DNA of 64,000 nt from Robertmurraya kyonggiensis (GCF_005116465.1 NZ_SWBM01000001.1:1860001-1924000), one strand, 5' to 3'; positions 48,408 through 56,930 are shown, numbered from the stretch's first letter. Translations and numbers: made by a program. Notes: a model not told the origin generated them from the letters alone.

Positions 48408-50024
48408 TTACTCATCCTGCAATTGATCCTCTGGTTCATGGATTCCAGAACCGTCTAATATCATTCCTATTTCTCTCTTCAAACCATGCCAGTTTTTGTT
48501 CGTATGACCTGACACCCAAATTTCATTATCTTTTCTTCTAATCCAGATTCTACGATGATTCCAATACGCACCTTGTGCAACTCCAACCATAAAGATAAAG
48601 CCACCCACAGCAAAGAGCCATAGCGTTAGGTCTTTACGGACCGTTAATCCAGATACATCTTTCGTTTCAATCCCAGCAAATTTCATTTGGTATTCATTAT
48701 CCCCAAAAGGTTCCACTGTTTGTTGAATCGCCACAAAGCTGATTTCCCCATCCGGTTTATCCGGAGTTAACATTTTAAAGACAAAGGCTGGGTTATTTGG
48801 GACCCTTGATTTTGTCCTAGGCTCTCCATCATCATTAAATTCAAAATCAGGAAAATAACTCATAATTTCAACCGAATAGCCATTTCCTAAATCGTATTTC
48901 GTTTCCGGTTCATTTAAGTCAATCTTCAGGTTGCCAAGTGGCTCATTTTCACTCTTATTAACAAGATTAAAAGACATTGAAGATAACTCGTCTAATTTAT
49001 ATTCTGTTTGATATAAGGCAAATCCTTCAAACTTTAGAGGTTCATTAACTCGAATGTCATATTCCTTAACCTTTTCTAACTTAGCCTCTTCACCAGCAAC
49101 ACTATCACCAATCTTTTTGTAAAGAATGACGTCAGATTGATAATTTTTCGCGACCATTCCTGCATTTTCAATCGCTTCACTAAAAGCTTGGTTATCTTTG
49201 TCTTTGTCATACACTTCTAAAGTAAACCCTTTATTTTCAAGGTAGTATTGACCATCTGTTTCTGGTATAAGCTTCGTTTCACCTTCACGAATCCATACTA
49301 TGTCATCTATGTACATTCCAGGAACAAAGCGAAGCATTCCACCGATTAAGAAAATGATTAGACCACAATGATTGACGTATGGACCCCAGCGAGAAAATCT
49401 TCCTTTTTCCGCAAGGATATTTCCATCTTCTTCCCTAATCGAATAGCGCTTTGCCCTTAAATTTCCCTTTACCTTTTCAAAGGTTTCATCAATATTTTCA
49501 GCGTGAGTAATCCCAAATAAACGTTGACGTTTAAGAAAGCTATCATGTCTAGTCACTCTTTGTGTCTTCAAAGCGCGATAGAGTGGTACTACTCTATCAA
49601 TACTACAAATGACAAGTGACACACCAATTGAAGCGATAAAGACAAGATACCACCACGAGCTGTACAAATTGTGAAACCCAAGTTGGTAATAAAGTTTTCC
49701 GAACCAGCCATATTGATCCTCATAATATTCAGCTGGAGTCATAATCGTTGGAATATACATTTCCTGTGGCAAAATAGTTCCAAGTGCAGATGCAATTAAA
49801 GTAACTACAATCAGCCAAACTCCAACCTTTACAGAAGAGAAAAAGTTCCAAATTTTATCTATAATTGTTTTATTATAAGTTTGCGAACGGCGGGCACTTC
49901 CCTCATAACGCATATCATGGAGCTTTCCTTGTGCTTTCTCTTCTATTAATGTAATACCACAAGACTCACAAAGTACAGTTCCGTGAGGGTTCACATGTCC
50001 GCATTCACATTTTACTTCCTTCAT
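48408..50024 (-). CDS. resB: Cytochrome c biogenesis protein ResB
   Basis: Partner of ResC in heme delivery and attachment. 538 residues: an N-terminal zinc ribbon (CECGHVNPHGTVLCESCG), transmembrane helices near 70-90, 125-145, 210-230 and 475-495, and a large extracytoplasmic domain between the last two. The conserved YVNHCGLIIFLIGG segment with a His lies near 208. Operon resA-resB-resC, with gaps of 20 and 51 bases. Confidence 0.94.
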   Translation of the reverse strand: MKEVKCECGHVNPHGTVLCESCGITLIEEKAQGKLHDMRYEGSARRSQTYNKTIIDKIWNFFSSVKVGVWLIVVTLIASALGTILPQEMYIPTIMTPAEYYEDQYGWFGKLYYQLGFHNLYSSWWYLVFIASIGVSLVICSIDRVVPLYRALKTQRVTRHDSFLKRQRLFGITHAENIDETFEKVKGNLRAKRYSIREEDGNILAEKGRFSRWGPYVNHCGLIIFLIGGMLRFVPGMYIDDIVWIREGETKLIPETDGQYYLENKGFTLEVYDKDKDNQAFSEAIENAGMVAKNYQSDVILYKKIGDSVAGEEAKLEKVKEYDIRVNEPLKFEGFALYQTEYKLDELSSMSFNLVNKSENEPLGNLKIDLNEPETKYDLGNGYSVEIMSYFPDFEFNDDGEPRTKSRVPNNPAFVFKMLTPDKPDGEISFVAIQQTVEPFGDNEYQMKFAGIETKDVSGLTVRKDLTLWLFAVGGFIFMVGVAQGAYWNHRRIWIRRKDNEIWVSGHTNKNWHGLKREIGMILDGSGIHEPEDQLQDE

Positions 50025-50044
50025 TTTAAAAACTCCTCGTACCC

Positions 50045-50572
50045 TTATGGTTTTATCTCTTTTGCCATATCTGCAATTACAGCTTCGTTAATGATTTCTC
50101 CCTTATGAATCTTCTTGATGATTCCGTCTTTATCTATTAAAAATGTAATCGGAAGAGGTTCAACTCCATAAGCAGTTAATACTTCCTGATTTTTATCATT
50201 GAGCACTGGGAAAGTTAAATTATGTCGCTCAATAAACTCTCTTATAGTGACAGTAGCTTCTCCAACATTTATTGTTAATACTTGAATACCTTCGTCATTA
50301 TATTTCTGATACTGCTGTTCCAAGTATGGCATTTCCCGCTCACATGGTGGACACCATGTTGCCCAGAAATTTAAGAGTACACCCTTCCCTTCAAAATCTG
50401 AGAGGCGGTATTTTTCACCATTCAGGTCAGTAAGAACAAAATCAGGTGCTTTTTTGCCTACTTCAATTTCCGGATTATCATCCTTTGTAAAATTGGCATA
50501 CAACGTATAAATCACAGCAGCTCCCAATACTAGCAAGATCACGGTTCGAATGATTAACCGCTGCTTTTTCAT
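50045..50572 (-). CDS. resA: Thiol-disulfide oxidoreductase ResA
   Basis: Reduces apocytochrome c cysteines before heme attachment on the outer membrane face. 175 residues: N-terminal anchor (about 8-25), thioredoxin fold with active-site LLNFWATWCPPCEREMPYL near 72. Length and motif match ResA rather than general thioredoxins. ATG follows CGGAGGGAG. First gene of resABC. Confidence 0.96.
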   Translation of the reverse strand: MKKQRLIIRTVILLVLGAAVIYTLYANFTKDDNPEIEVGKKAPDFVLTDLNGEKYRLSDFEGKGVLLNFWATWCPPCEREMPYLEQQYQKYNDEGIQVLTINVGEATVTIREFIERHNLTFPVLNDKNQEVLTAYGVEPLPITFLIDKDGIIKKIHKGEIINEAVIADMAKEIKP

Positions 50573-50621
50573 ATGTAAAAACTCCCTCCGATTTGCCTAA
50601 AAATAAACGTAAGTTACCACC

Positions 50622-50630
50622 ATTATATCA
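50622..50630 (-). promoter_or_regulatory. Candidate extended -10 promoter of resA
   Basis: TGATATAAT on the minus strand, 50 bases before the resA ATG; no clear -35, as expected for an activated promoter. Confidence 0.5.
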
Positions 50631-50698
50631 TTTTTCAACATGTACACATTGTTATCTTTATTACTATGTGTGACACTTCTATGAATTTTTCTTAATTT

Positions 50699-50714
50699 CG
50701 TGAATTGATTCACA
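50699..50714 (-). promoter_or_regulatory. FNR/CRP-type palindrome upstream of resA
   Basis: Minus strand TGTGAATCAATTCACG: TGTGA-N6-TCACG, one base from the FNR consensus TGTGA-N6-TCACA. It lies between the rluB stop and the candidate resA promoter, centred about 90 bases before the expected transcription start. Confidence 0.4.
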
Positions 50715-50720
50715 AATTCT

Positions 50721-51452
50721 CTATTTATTCGGTTTCGTGGTCGCTAAAGCACGAAGTTGCTTCACTTCATGAGGCGTCAATTCTCGCATATCCCCTACAC
50801 TGAGCCCTTTTAACGTTAGAAAACCATAGCTTTCCCTCTTCAACTTCATGACCGGATGTCCAATTGCTTCAAACATTCTACGAACTTGTCGATTTCTTCC
50901 TTCATGTATGGCTAATTCAACAATCGCTGTTTGCTTCTTCTTATCAATACTAATAACCTTCACTCTAGCAGGCGCAGTTTTTCCATCCTCTAATTGAACG
51001 CCGCGTTCTAGACTTCTCATTTTTTCCCTTGAAGGAATTCCTTTTATTTTTGCTACGTATACCTTTTGAATCTCATTTTTCGGATGCATTAAAATGTTCG
51101 CAAATTCCCCGTCGTTTGTTAGTAAGATCAAGCCTGACGTATCATAATCCAAGCGTCCAACAGGGTACACTCGTTGCTTTAATTCAGGTAAGAAATCCGT
51201 TACAACCTTCCGACCCTTATCATCCATTACACTAGAGATAACACCGCGGGGCTTATAAAATAGAAAATAAATTGGTTCCTCTTTTTCAACAGGGATTCCA
51301 TTTACTTCTACTCTATCTGTTGGTGAAACCTTTAACCCTAGTTCTTTGACTACTTTGCCGTTTACTTTTACCTGTCCATCTATAATGAGCTGTTCTGCCT
51401 TTCTTCGGGAAGCGAAGCCGGCATGAGCAATCACTTTTTGCAATCTTTCCAT
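50721..51452 (-). CDS. rluB: 23S rRNA pseudouridine synthase RluB
   Basis: Modifies uridine in helix 89 of 23S rRNA. 243 residues: N-terminal S4 domain (LQKVIAHAGFASRRKAEQLI) and RsuA-family catalytic domain with YPVGRLDYDTSGLILLTNDG near 95 (catalytic Asp in GRLDYDT) and HEGRNRQVRRMFEAIGHPV near 175. ATG at 51452 behind GAGGTGACATAC. Between the spm-dacB operon and resA, as in B. subtilis. Confidence 0.96.
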   Translation of the reverse strand: MERLQKVIAHAGFASRRKAEQLIIDGQVKVNGKVVKELGLKVSPTDRVEVNGIPVEKEEPIYFLFYKPRGVISSVMDDKGRKVVTDFLPELKQRVYPVGRLDYDTSGLILLTNDGEFANILMHPKNEIQKVYVAKIKGIPSREKMRSLERGVQLEDGKTAPARVKVISIDKKKQTAIVELAIHEGRNRQVRRMFEAIGHPVMKLKRESYGFLTLKGLSVGDMRELTPHEVKQLRALATTKPNK

Positions 51453-51553
51453 GTATGTCACCTCAGTAAATTCTTGTCAGTATAATACTTTCCTACTGAA
51501 TTATGACATAAGTCATGTCATTTTCAAAGTGTTGACCTGCATTTAAAGCAAAA

Positions 51554-51582
51554 GAAAAAGATATCGCATTAAGGATATCTTC
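51554..51582 (-). terminator. Terminator of dacB-spmA-spmB
   Basis: Minus strand AAGATATC, 8-nt loop, GATATCTT, then TTTCTTTT. Confidence 0.8.
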
Positions 51583-51591
51583 TCAGTTCAT

Positions 51592-52125
51592 CTATTTTCC
51601 AAAAACTAACGTCACTACAATAATCGCCGCGGAGATTCCTACCAAATCTGCTAAGAGGCCGACTTTTAAGGCATCACCCATTTTTTTGATTCCTACTGCT
51701 CCAAAATAAACCGTTAATACATAGAAGGTCGTATCTGTACTACCTTGAATTGTTGCCGCTAGTCGACCAATAAAGGAATCAGGTCCATGTGTAGCCATTA
51801 GATCACTTGTTAAACCAAGGGCGGCTGTACCTGAAATCGGTCGAATAAAAGCTAGAGGTGCGATTTCCGCTGGTACGCCAATTGCTTCAAGAACAGGTCG
51901 GATGAATCCCATCAAAAAATCAAGGGCTCCCGATGCTCGAAAAACAGATATGGCAACTAACATTCCTACAAGAAAAGGAATAATGGACACGGCAATTTTA
52001 ATGCCTTCCTTTCCTCCTTCTGTAAAGCTTTCGTATGTTGGAACTTTCTTGAACGTGCCATATATTAATATTAATCCAATTAAAACCGGTATAAACCACA
52101 TAGATATTACGGAAACGATACCCAT
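51592..52125 (-). CDS. spmB: Spore maturation protein SpmB
   Basis: 177 residues, nucleoside-recognition (Gate) domain membrane protein with about four helices; GKEGIKIAVSIIPFLVGMLVAI near 37 and IQGSTDTTFYVLTVYFGAVG near 130 are family segments. Needed with SpmA for full spore-core dehydration. Three bases after spmA. Confidence 0.93.
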   Translation of the reverse strand: MGIVSVISMWFIPVLIGLILIYGTFKKVPTYESFTEGGKEGIKIAVSIIPFLVGMLVAISVFRASGALDFLMGFIRPVLEAIGVPAEIAPLAFIRPISGTAALGLTSDLMATHGPDSFIGRLAATIQGSTDTTFYVLTVYFGAVGIKKMGDALKVGLLADLVGISAAIIVVTLVFGK

Positions 52126-52128
52126 TTA

Positions 52129-52722
52129 TCATTCATCCTTTTTTCGACTTCTTCGATAATGAAAATAACGGTCAATAATGATTGCTCCAATTGTCGAGCA
52201 CATCGTGGCAAGTAAAGTCGTTCCTACAATATCGGTCGGATTAGCCGAATTATAATTCATCCGGATGGCAATCACCGTTGTCGGTATTAATGTAAGGCTG
52301 GACGTATTAATGGCCAGAAACGTGATCATAGAACGACTCGCCTCATTGGAGCCATTGTTCAATTTTTTCATTTCCTCCATCGCTTTAATCCCCAACGGGG
52401 TCGCCGCGTTTCCGAGCCCAAACATATTTGCGATCATATTTGAAAGCACATACCCCATAGCTGGATGCTCGTTTGGGATTTCAGGAAATAACTTTTTTAC
52501 AATCGGCTCAAATAATTTTGCCAAAATTTTCAGCATGCCTGCATCCTCTGCAATTTTCATCATCCCAAGCCAAAAAACAAGAATACTGATTAAACCAATA
52601 CATAGAGTCACAGCTTCCTTCGCACCTGTAAAAATAGCTTCGTTGACCGCTCCAATTGTGCCATTGAAAATGGCAAAGACAATTCCGATCACAAACATAA
52701 AAACCCAGATTAAATTAACCAT
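52129..52722 (-). CDS. spmA: Spore maturation protein SpmA
   Basis: 197 residues, nucleoside-recognition domain membrane protein; GAKEAVTLCIGLISILVFWLG near 33 and FLAINTSSLTLIPTTVIAIR near 135 identify the family. Overlaps the dacB end by 8 bases. Acts with SpmB in spore-core dehydration. Confidence 0.93.
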   Translation of the reverse strand: MVNLIWVFMFVIGIVFAIFNGTIGAVNEAIFTGAKEAVTLCIGLISILVFWLGMMKIAEDAGMLKILAKLFEPIVKKLFPEIPNEHPAMGYVLSNMIANMFGLGNAATPLGIKAMEEMKKLNNGSNEASRSMITFLAINTSSLTLIPTTVIAIRMNYNSANPTDIVGTTLLATMCSTIGAIIIDRYFHYRRSRKKDE

Positions 52723-53869
52723 TTGTCTTCACACCAGTTAATGCAGCAAACAAGTCTTTAATTTGCTCAAACCACGGGGGATCTTCTTCTTCCTCATGTC
52801 GATAATAAATCGGAATCTCTTTAATTGGTTGATCTTCAAAACGAACAATAGCTTTACCAACAACATCTGGTGCATTTCTACTGTCTTCCCATTCTTCCTT
52901 TGGATTGACAAGTTGAATGTCAATTTGGAATTTATCCTTTTCGTCTTCAGTTACAGGATACGTATATTCATTTTTAATATAGATCTTTTGTTTATAAAAA
53001 TCGTTTTCTATTTTGTTGATATTCCCAGGCTTTATAATTTGAGCGATATCGTAATTTTTAAAAGCCGACTCAAACATCGCAATGTGGTCATTCCAATCAT
53101 CTGAAGCATTTAGAGTGACGGCGATTAAATCCATATCCCCTTTTGTAGCTGTACTTACGAGTGTTCTTTTCGCAAGCTTCGTGTAACCCGTTTTCCCACC
53201 AGTACTATATTTATAAAGCCTTGTTAGAAGCTTGTTTTTATTTTTCCACTCTCTTTCCCAATTTTCAGTTGGATTCGGAGCATGATGCTCTTTCGTGACG
53301 GCTATTTTTTTGTATGTATCATTTGCCATTGCATACCTGGTTAAGAGTGCCATGTCATAAGCTGTTGAGTAATGCTCATCCGAATCATCCAGCCCGTGTG
53401 GATTCGCAAAATGACTGTTCGTCATTCCAATTTCTTCTGCTTTTTGATTCATTAAGAAAACAAAGCCCTCTAAGCTTCCCCCTACGTGCTCTGCAATAGC
53501 TACAGCTGCATCGTTTCCAGATCTAAGCATAAGCCCATAGACTAAGTCCTCTAGTTTAATCTTCTCACCCTGTTTTAAATACAAAGATGAACCCTCTGTT
53601 CCTTCCGCCCGATCACTGACAGTGACCATTTCGTCAAGCTTGCCTGATTCAATAGCTAATATCGCAGTCATAATTTTTGTAATACTAGCAATCTTCCTCT
53701 TTTCATGGGCACCTTTTTCGAATAAAACTCTTCCCGAACCCTGTTCCATTAAGATAGCATTTCGAGCACTCACTGAAACCGAAACAGAAGCTTTTGCCTT
53801 CTGTGGAAGATTCGTTATAAGAAGAGTAAGGCTTATGTAAAAAATAATTAGCTTCCACTGTTTTTTCAT
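52715..53869 (-). CDS. dacB: D-alanyl-D-alanine carboxypeptidase DacB
   Basis: Sporulation-specific penicillin-binding protein that trims peptide side chains and lowers cortex cross-linking. 384 residues: signal peptide about 1-27, catalytic SxxK motif IASITKIMTAIL near 62, SGN near 117 and KTG near 220. First gene of dacB-spmA-spmB, behind a good SigE-type promoter. Confidence 0.96.
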   Translation of the reverse strand: MKKQWKLIIFYISLTLLITNLPQKAKASVSVSVSARNAILMEQGSGRVLFEKGAHEKRKIASITKIMTAILAIESGKLDEMVTVSDRAEGTEGSSLYLKQGEKIKLEDLVYGLMLRSGNDAAVAIAEHVGGSLEGFVFLMNQKAEEIGMTNSHFANPHGLDDSDEHYSTAYDMALLTRYAMANDTYKKIAVTKEHHAPNPTENWEREWKNKNKLLTRLYKYSTGGKTGYTKLAKRTLVSTATKGDMDLIAVTLNASDDWNDHIAMFESAFKNYDIAQIIKPGNINKIENDFYKQKIYIKNEYTYPVTEDEKDKFQIDIQLVNPKEEWEDSRNAPDVVGKAIVRFEDQPIKEIPIYYRHEEEEDPPWFEQIKDLFAALTGVKTNG

Positions 53870-53900
53870 TCTGATTACCTCGCCCTGTTTTGTTTGTACA

Positions 53901-53928
53901 AGTTTATGCGGGACAAGGTATGATATGA
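53901..53928 (-). promoter_or_regulatory. SigE-type promoter of dacB-spmAB
   Basis: TCATAT, 14-base spacer, CATAAACT on the minus strand, 32 bases before the dacB ATG. Fits the mother-cell SigE consensus; dacB is SigE-dependent in B. subtilis. Confidence 0.68.
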
Positions 53929-53977
53929 CAAAAACAAGGTTCTTTTCTCAAAACTAGAAGCTATTTCAACGAAAATA

Positions 53978-54018
53978 GGAAAGTGAGTTTAGAAGAATTC
54001 CTCTGACTCACTTTCCTT
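53978..54018 (-). terminator. Terminator of the superoxide dismutase gene
   Basis: Minus strand AGGAAAGTGAGT / ACTCACTTTCCT stem with an inner GAATTC palindrome, then TATTTTC. Confidence 0.8.
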
Positions 54019-54027
54019 TATTAGTAA

Positions 54028-54924
54028 CTAATATGGCTTCCAAGTTAATTGTTTTGCCTTTAGGAATCTTTGTTCCACATCATTCCAATTAACAATATTC
54101 CACCATTTATCTACATATTGCGCACGCTCATTTTTATATTGCAAATAATACGCATGCTCCCAGACGTCTAACACTAAAAGCGGGATCGTATCCCATTGCG
54201 TTAAGATCATATGGCGTTCTGATTGAAGAATTTCTAAACGACGTGATCGCGGAGACCAAACTAAAATGGCCCAGCCAACGCCTTCTACAGCTTTCGCTGC
54301 CTCCGTAAATTGCTTTTTAAAGGCTTCAAAACTACCAAAGTATTTCTCTATTTCTTTTATTAGCTTGCCAGAAGGTTTCCCCCCTCCGTTCGGGGTCATA
54401 TTATTCCAAAAGATCGTGTGAAGGTAATGGCCCGAACCATGAAAAGCAAGCTCCCTCGACCAATGTTTAACGAGCGAGAAATCACCGGATTTTCTAGCAT
54501 CCTCTAATTTTTTCTCCGCCTTATTTAACCCGTCTACATATGATTGATGATGTTTTGTATGGTGGATCCTCATGATTTCTTCTGAAATAACGGGTTCCAG
54601 CGCATTGTATGCATATGGCAATGGAGGCAATGTATGCTTTCCAACCTCTACAAAAGGATCTCTCATAAAGATCGTTCCAATTTCTTGTCGTTTAATAAAA
54701 TATTCCTCCATATTATGATGAAGCTCTTCTACCTTTGATTGGAGGCCCCACAACTGTTGATCATTTAAATTCCCTGGTTGCCCCACCGTTTCTAAGACCT
54801 CTGTCAGTCCATCTAGTTTTTTCCAAATATCATCATCTCTGTCTACCTGTTCTGATTCGAGAAACTTCTTCCACTCTTGATTCCAACCCATAACCTCTTG
54901 AACATAGTCCTCAAACTTGCCCAT
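54028..54924 (-). CDS. sodF: Fe/Mn superoxide dismutase with N-terminal extension (SodF type)
   Basis: 298 residues. The last about 205 form a complete Fe/Mn SOD: HTLPPLPYAYNALEP, metal ligands in IHHTKHHQSYVDGLN, GSGHYLHTIFWNNM and LVLDVWEHAYYLQYKN. The first about 95 residues are a helical, charged extension without a recognised domain. This resembles SodF of B. subtilis and differs from the 200-residue housekeeping SodA. In B. subtilis it is not next to dacB. ATG behind GAGGGTG. Metal choice cannot be read from sequence with confidence. Confidence 0.88.
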   Translation of the reverse strand: MGKFEDYVQEVMGWNQEWKKFLESEQVDRDDDIWKKLDGLTEVLETVGQPGNLNDQQLWGLQSKVEELHHNMEEYFIKRQEIGTIFMRDPFVEVGKHTLPPLPYAYNALEPVISEEIMRIHHTKHHQSYVDGLNKAEKKLEDARKSGDFSLVKHWSRELAFHGSGHYLHTIFWNNMTPNGGGKPSGKLIKEIEKYFGSFEAFKKQFTEAAKAVEGVGWAILVWSPRSRRLEILQSERHMILTQWDTIPLLVLDVWEHAYYLQYKNERAQYVDKWWNIVNWNDVEQRFLKAKQLTWKPY

Positions 54925-55056
54925 TTTTCACCCTCATTCCATTTGCGATTTTTCTGCTTTTTGGATGCTTGAGAAAGTAGTCATTCAACATATGGTATGA
55001 ATTGGATGTTTGAGTGTGCAAAAAAAGAGCGAGGTGGTTTATTTGGTAATTCCATG

Positions 55057-55540
55057 TTCGGTCATGCGGACAGCTTTCATCGGATTCTCGTAATAGTTGG
55101 CTTCATGAACCTTTCATGCGGACTCTATCCCATGGATTTCTTTCCGTAGTGGCTTCATAACCTTTCATGCGGACTCTATTCCATGGATTTCTCTCCTTAG
55201 TGTCTTCATAAACCTTTCATGCAGACTCTATCCCATGGATTTCTCTACATAGTGTCTTCATGAACCTTTCATGCGGACTCTATCCCATGGGTTTCTCTAC
55301 ATAGTGTCCTCATGAACCTTTCATGCGGACTCTATCCCATGGATTTCTCTCCTTAGTGGCTTCATGAACCTTTCATGCGGACTCTATCCCATGGATTTCT
55401 CTCCTTAGTGGCTTCATGAACCTTTCATGCGGACTCTATCCCATGAATTTCTCTCCTTAGTGGCTTCATGAACCTTTCATGCGGACAGCTTTCACTGGAT
55501 TCTCGCAATAGTTGGCTTCACGTATGTTTCATGCAGGAAG
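55057..55540. repeat. 52-bp tandem array, about nine units
   Basis: The block ctttcatgc recurs at 55111, 55162, 55214, 55266, 55318, 55370, 55422, 55474 and (diverged) 55526, a period of 52 with one unit of 51. Most units contain the perfect palindrome CATGAA-CCT-TTCATG. The outermost units share a variant (cagctttca..ggattctcg..aatagttgg) not found inside, so the inner units were amplified later. The unit length is not a multiple of three and no frame is open across it: non-coding. Confidence 0.95.
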
Positions 55541-55596
55541 GACTTTAGTCAATCCTGAACACCACTTAAATCCTTGTCCAAATGCAACAAAACGCA

Positions 55597-55626
55597 CAAA
55601 AAGAGCCCTGCAATTAGCAGGACTCT
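55597..55626 (-). terminator. Terminator of ypuI
   Basis: Minus strand AGAGTCCTGC, 5-nt loop, GCAGGGCTCT (one mismatch), then TTTTTG, just after the ypuI stop. Confidence 0.85.
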
Positions 55627-55634
55627 TCCGCGTT

Positions 55635-56123
55635 TTATTTCGATTGAATCATTTTTGTTCGATAGTCAGTTTCATAATACTCAAGCTCTTCACGAATATT
55701 TTGGAAACTACCTTCAAGCCCTTTTAACAGTTCTTTTACGCTAGATGGTACTGTTTCTTGGAACTTGATTGAATTTTTGCCTGTATAAGCTGCACGGCTA
55801 TCTTCAAACCACGCATCGCTCTTTGGCTGAAAAAATTCCTCTACACATTGATGGTAAATGCGATAAAGAGTTTTCTCTGCTGCCCCTTTAGGGAATGATT
55901 CTGATTGAAGGATAATCGCACAAGCTTCTAACCCTTCTTCACAGTAGACTAATAGCTTGCGAACATTTGATAAAATGGTCTTGTAATAGCTCTCGTCACC
56001 TTGCTCTTCTGCAAGCATCGATGCCAAAGTTGTATCATTAAGAAAATCCTCAAAAGTATGGACTGTCGTTTCAAGGAAATTCTTAACATCCTCAATTTGT
56101 GATTTAACCATGGTATTAGCCAA
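55635..56123 (-). CDS. ypuI: YpuI-family protein (DUF3907)
   Basis: 162 residues, soluble, helical; the segment TLYRIYHQCVEEFFQPKSD and EDSRAAYTGKNS are the conserved core. A TTG at 56123 is the most likely start because GGGG lies 8 bases upstream and homologues begin there; the frame opens further upstream through a GTG that overlaps the ribosome site. Function unknown, sporulation neighbourhood. The MITE-like element ends 27 bases before this start. Confidence 0.88.
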   Translation of the reverse strand: MANTMVKSQIEDVKNFLETTVHTFEDFLNDTTLASMLAEEQGDESYYKTILSNVRKLLVYCEEGLEACAIILQSESFPKGAAEKTLYRIYHQCVEEFFQPKSDAWFEDSRAAYTGKNSIKFQETVPSSVKELLKGLEGSFQNIREELEYYETDYRTKMIQSK

Positions 56124-56150
56124 TTCATACACCCCTATGAATATAATTAA

Positions 56151-56391
56151 CGCTGTTTTCTTATTGATTGTTTATTTTCTAGCGAAAAAAACTTGTTGTT
56201 TTTTTCGTAAATGTCCTAATTTTTTTCTTTGAAAAAAATCTAAAGCCGACATTTACACCTCCTACGCAGTTCAGTGCAACATATCATTTTTGTACGGCAC
56301 TTTTCGCTACCTTTTATTGTTTTTAAGAGGCAATATCGCTAGTCATTTAATCAATTTTTATCTACATGCAACAATCTTTGAGAAAAGAGCC
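56151..56391 (-). mobile_element. MITE-like element, copy 2 (perfect 8-bp target duplication)
   Basis: 241 bases bounded by CGCTGTTTTC (56151-56160) and GAAAAGAGCC (56382-56391), imperfect terminal inverted repeats, and flanked on both sides by ATAATTAA (56143-56150 and 56392-56399). Contains the GTAAATGTC..GACATTTAC hairpin and a GCCGTACAAAAATGAT block shared with the other copies. No transposase, so it would have to be mobilised in trans. 8-bp duplications and GGCTCTTT-type ends recall the ISL3 family (inference). Confidence 0.9.
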
Positions 56392-56410
56392 ATAATTAAG
56401 CATTAGAATA

Positions 56411-56830
56411 TTATTGCGTTTGCTGGATAAACTCCAAAGGCGAACGGAGTTCATATCCATTTTGCTGTTCTAAACCTTCAAATATCGTTTTGATTTTTTC
56501 ATAATCGAGATCTTTAAAAAAGGATGCGAATTCGTTTTGTGAATTAAAATAGACCCGCTTTCTGTGGCGGAATCCTGGATTTTTAATAAGGCATACAATG
56601 GCTACAATATCTTTGAAAAAGACCGTACGTTCGCCAATCTGAAATAGAGGAGCTTGCTGAAATGGAGTAAATTCTCCCATCACCTCATCAAAATAACGTA
56701 AATATAAGACCTGAAATGTCTTCTCGATCCCATCCTCTTGAAAGGTAACTTCGCTTCGATTAAAAAAGTCTTCAGATGTATTTGGCTTTTCCTTCTCTAA
56801 TTCATACCCGCTACAATTCTTGATAAACAT
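56411..56830 (-). CDS. Unrecognised soluble protein between ypuI and scpB
   Basis: 139 residues, no signal peptide or membrane helix, mixed alpha/beta, rich in Phe and Glu (FQEDGIEKTFQVLYLRYFDE; FFKDIVAIVCLIKNPGF). Start ATG behind AAAGGAATGG. I do not recognise a family. Two segments (ERTVFFKDIVAIVCLIKN and FFKDLDYEKIKTIFEGL) suggest a compact beta-then-helix domain. Not present between ypuI and scpB in B. subtilis. Confidence 0.72.
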   Translation of the reverse strand: MFIKNCSGYELEKEKPNTSEDFFNRSEVTFQEDGIEKTFQVLYLRYFDEVMGEFTPFQQAPLFQIGERTVFFKDIVAIVCLIKNPGFRHRKRVYFNSQNEFASFFKDLDYEKIKTIFEGLEQQNGYELRSPLEFIQQTQ

Positions 56831-56930
56831 ATGACCATTCCTTTAGTTTAATTAGAATGAAAGATTGAATAATTTTGCCTCATTTTTCACTTTCATTCTA
56901 ACATACTCTTAGTTTAATGTGTCAGAAAAA

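Noticed and set aside
53931-53966. Possible fourth MITE end (ggttcttttctcaaaa) near the dacB promoter
   Set aside because: Only about 16 bases match and no second end or internal block follows.
55057-55540. CRISPR-like regular repeats
   Set aside because: Units are contiguous 52-bp repeats without unique spacers and no cas genes are in the window.
56180-56265. 25-codon frame with AGGAGGTG ribosome site inside MITE copy 2 (MSALDFFQRKKLGHL...)
   Set aside because: The same frame has a TGA at codon 8 in copy 1 and the ATG is ACG in copy 3; the shared feature is the hairpin, not the peptide.
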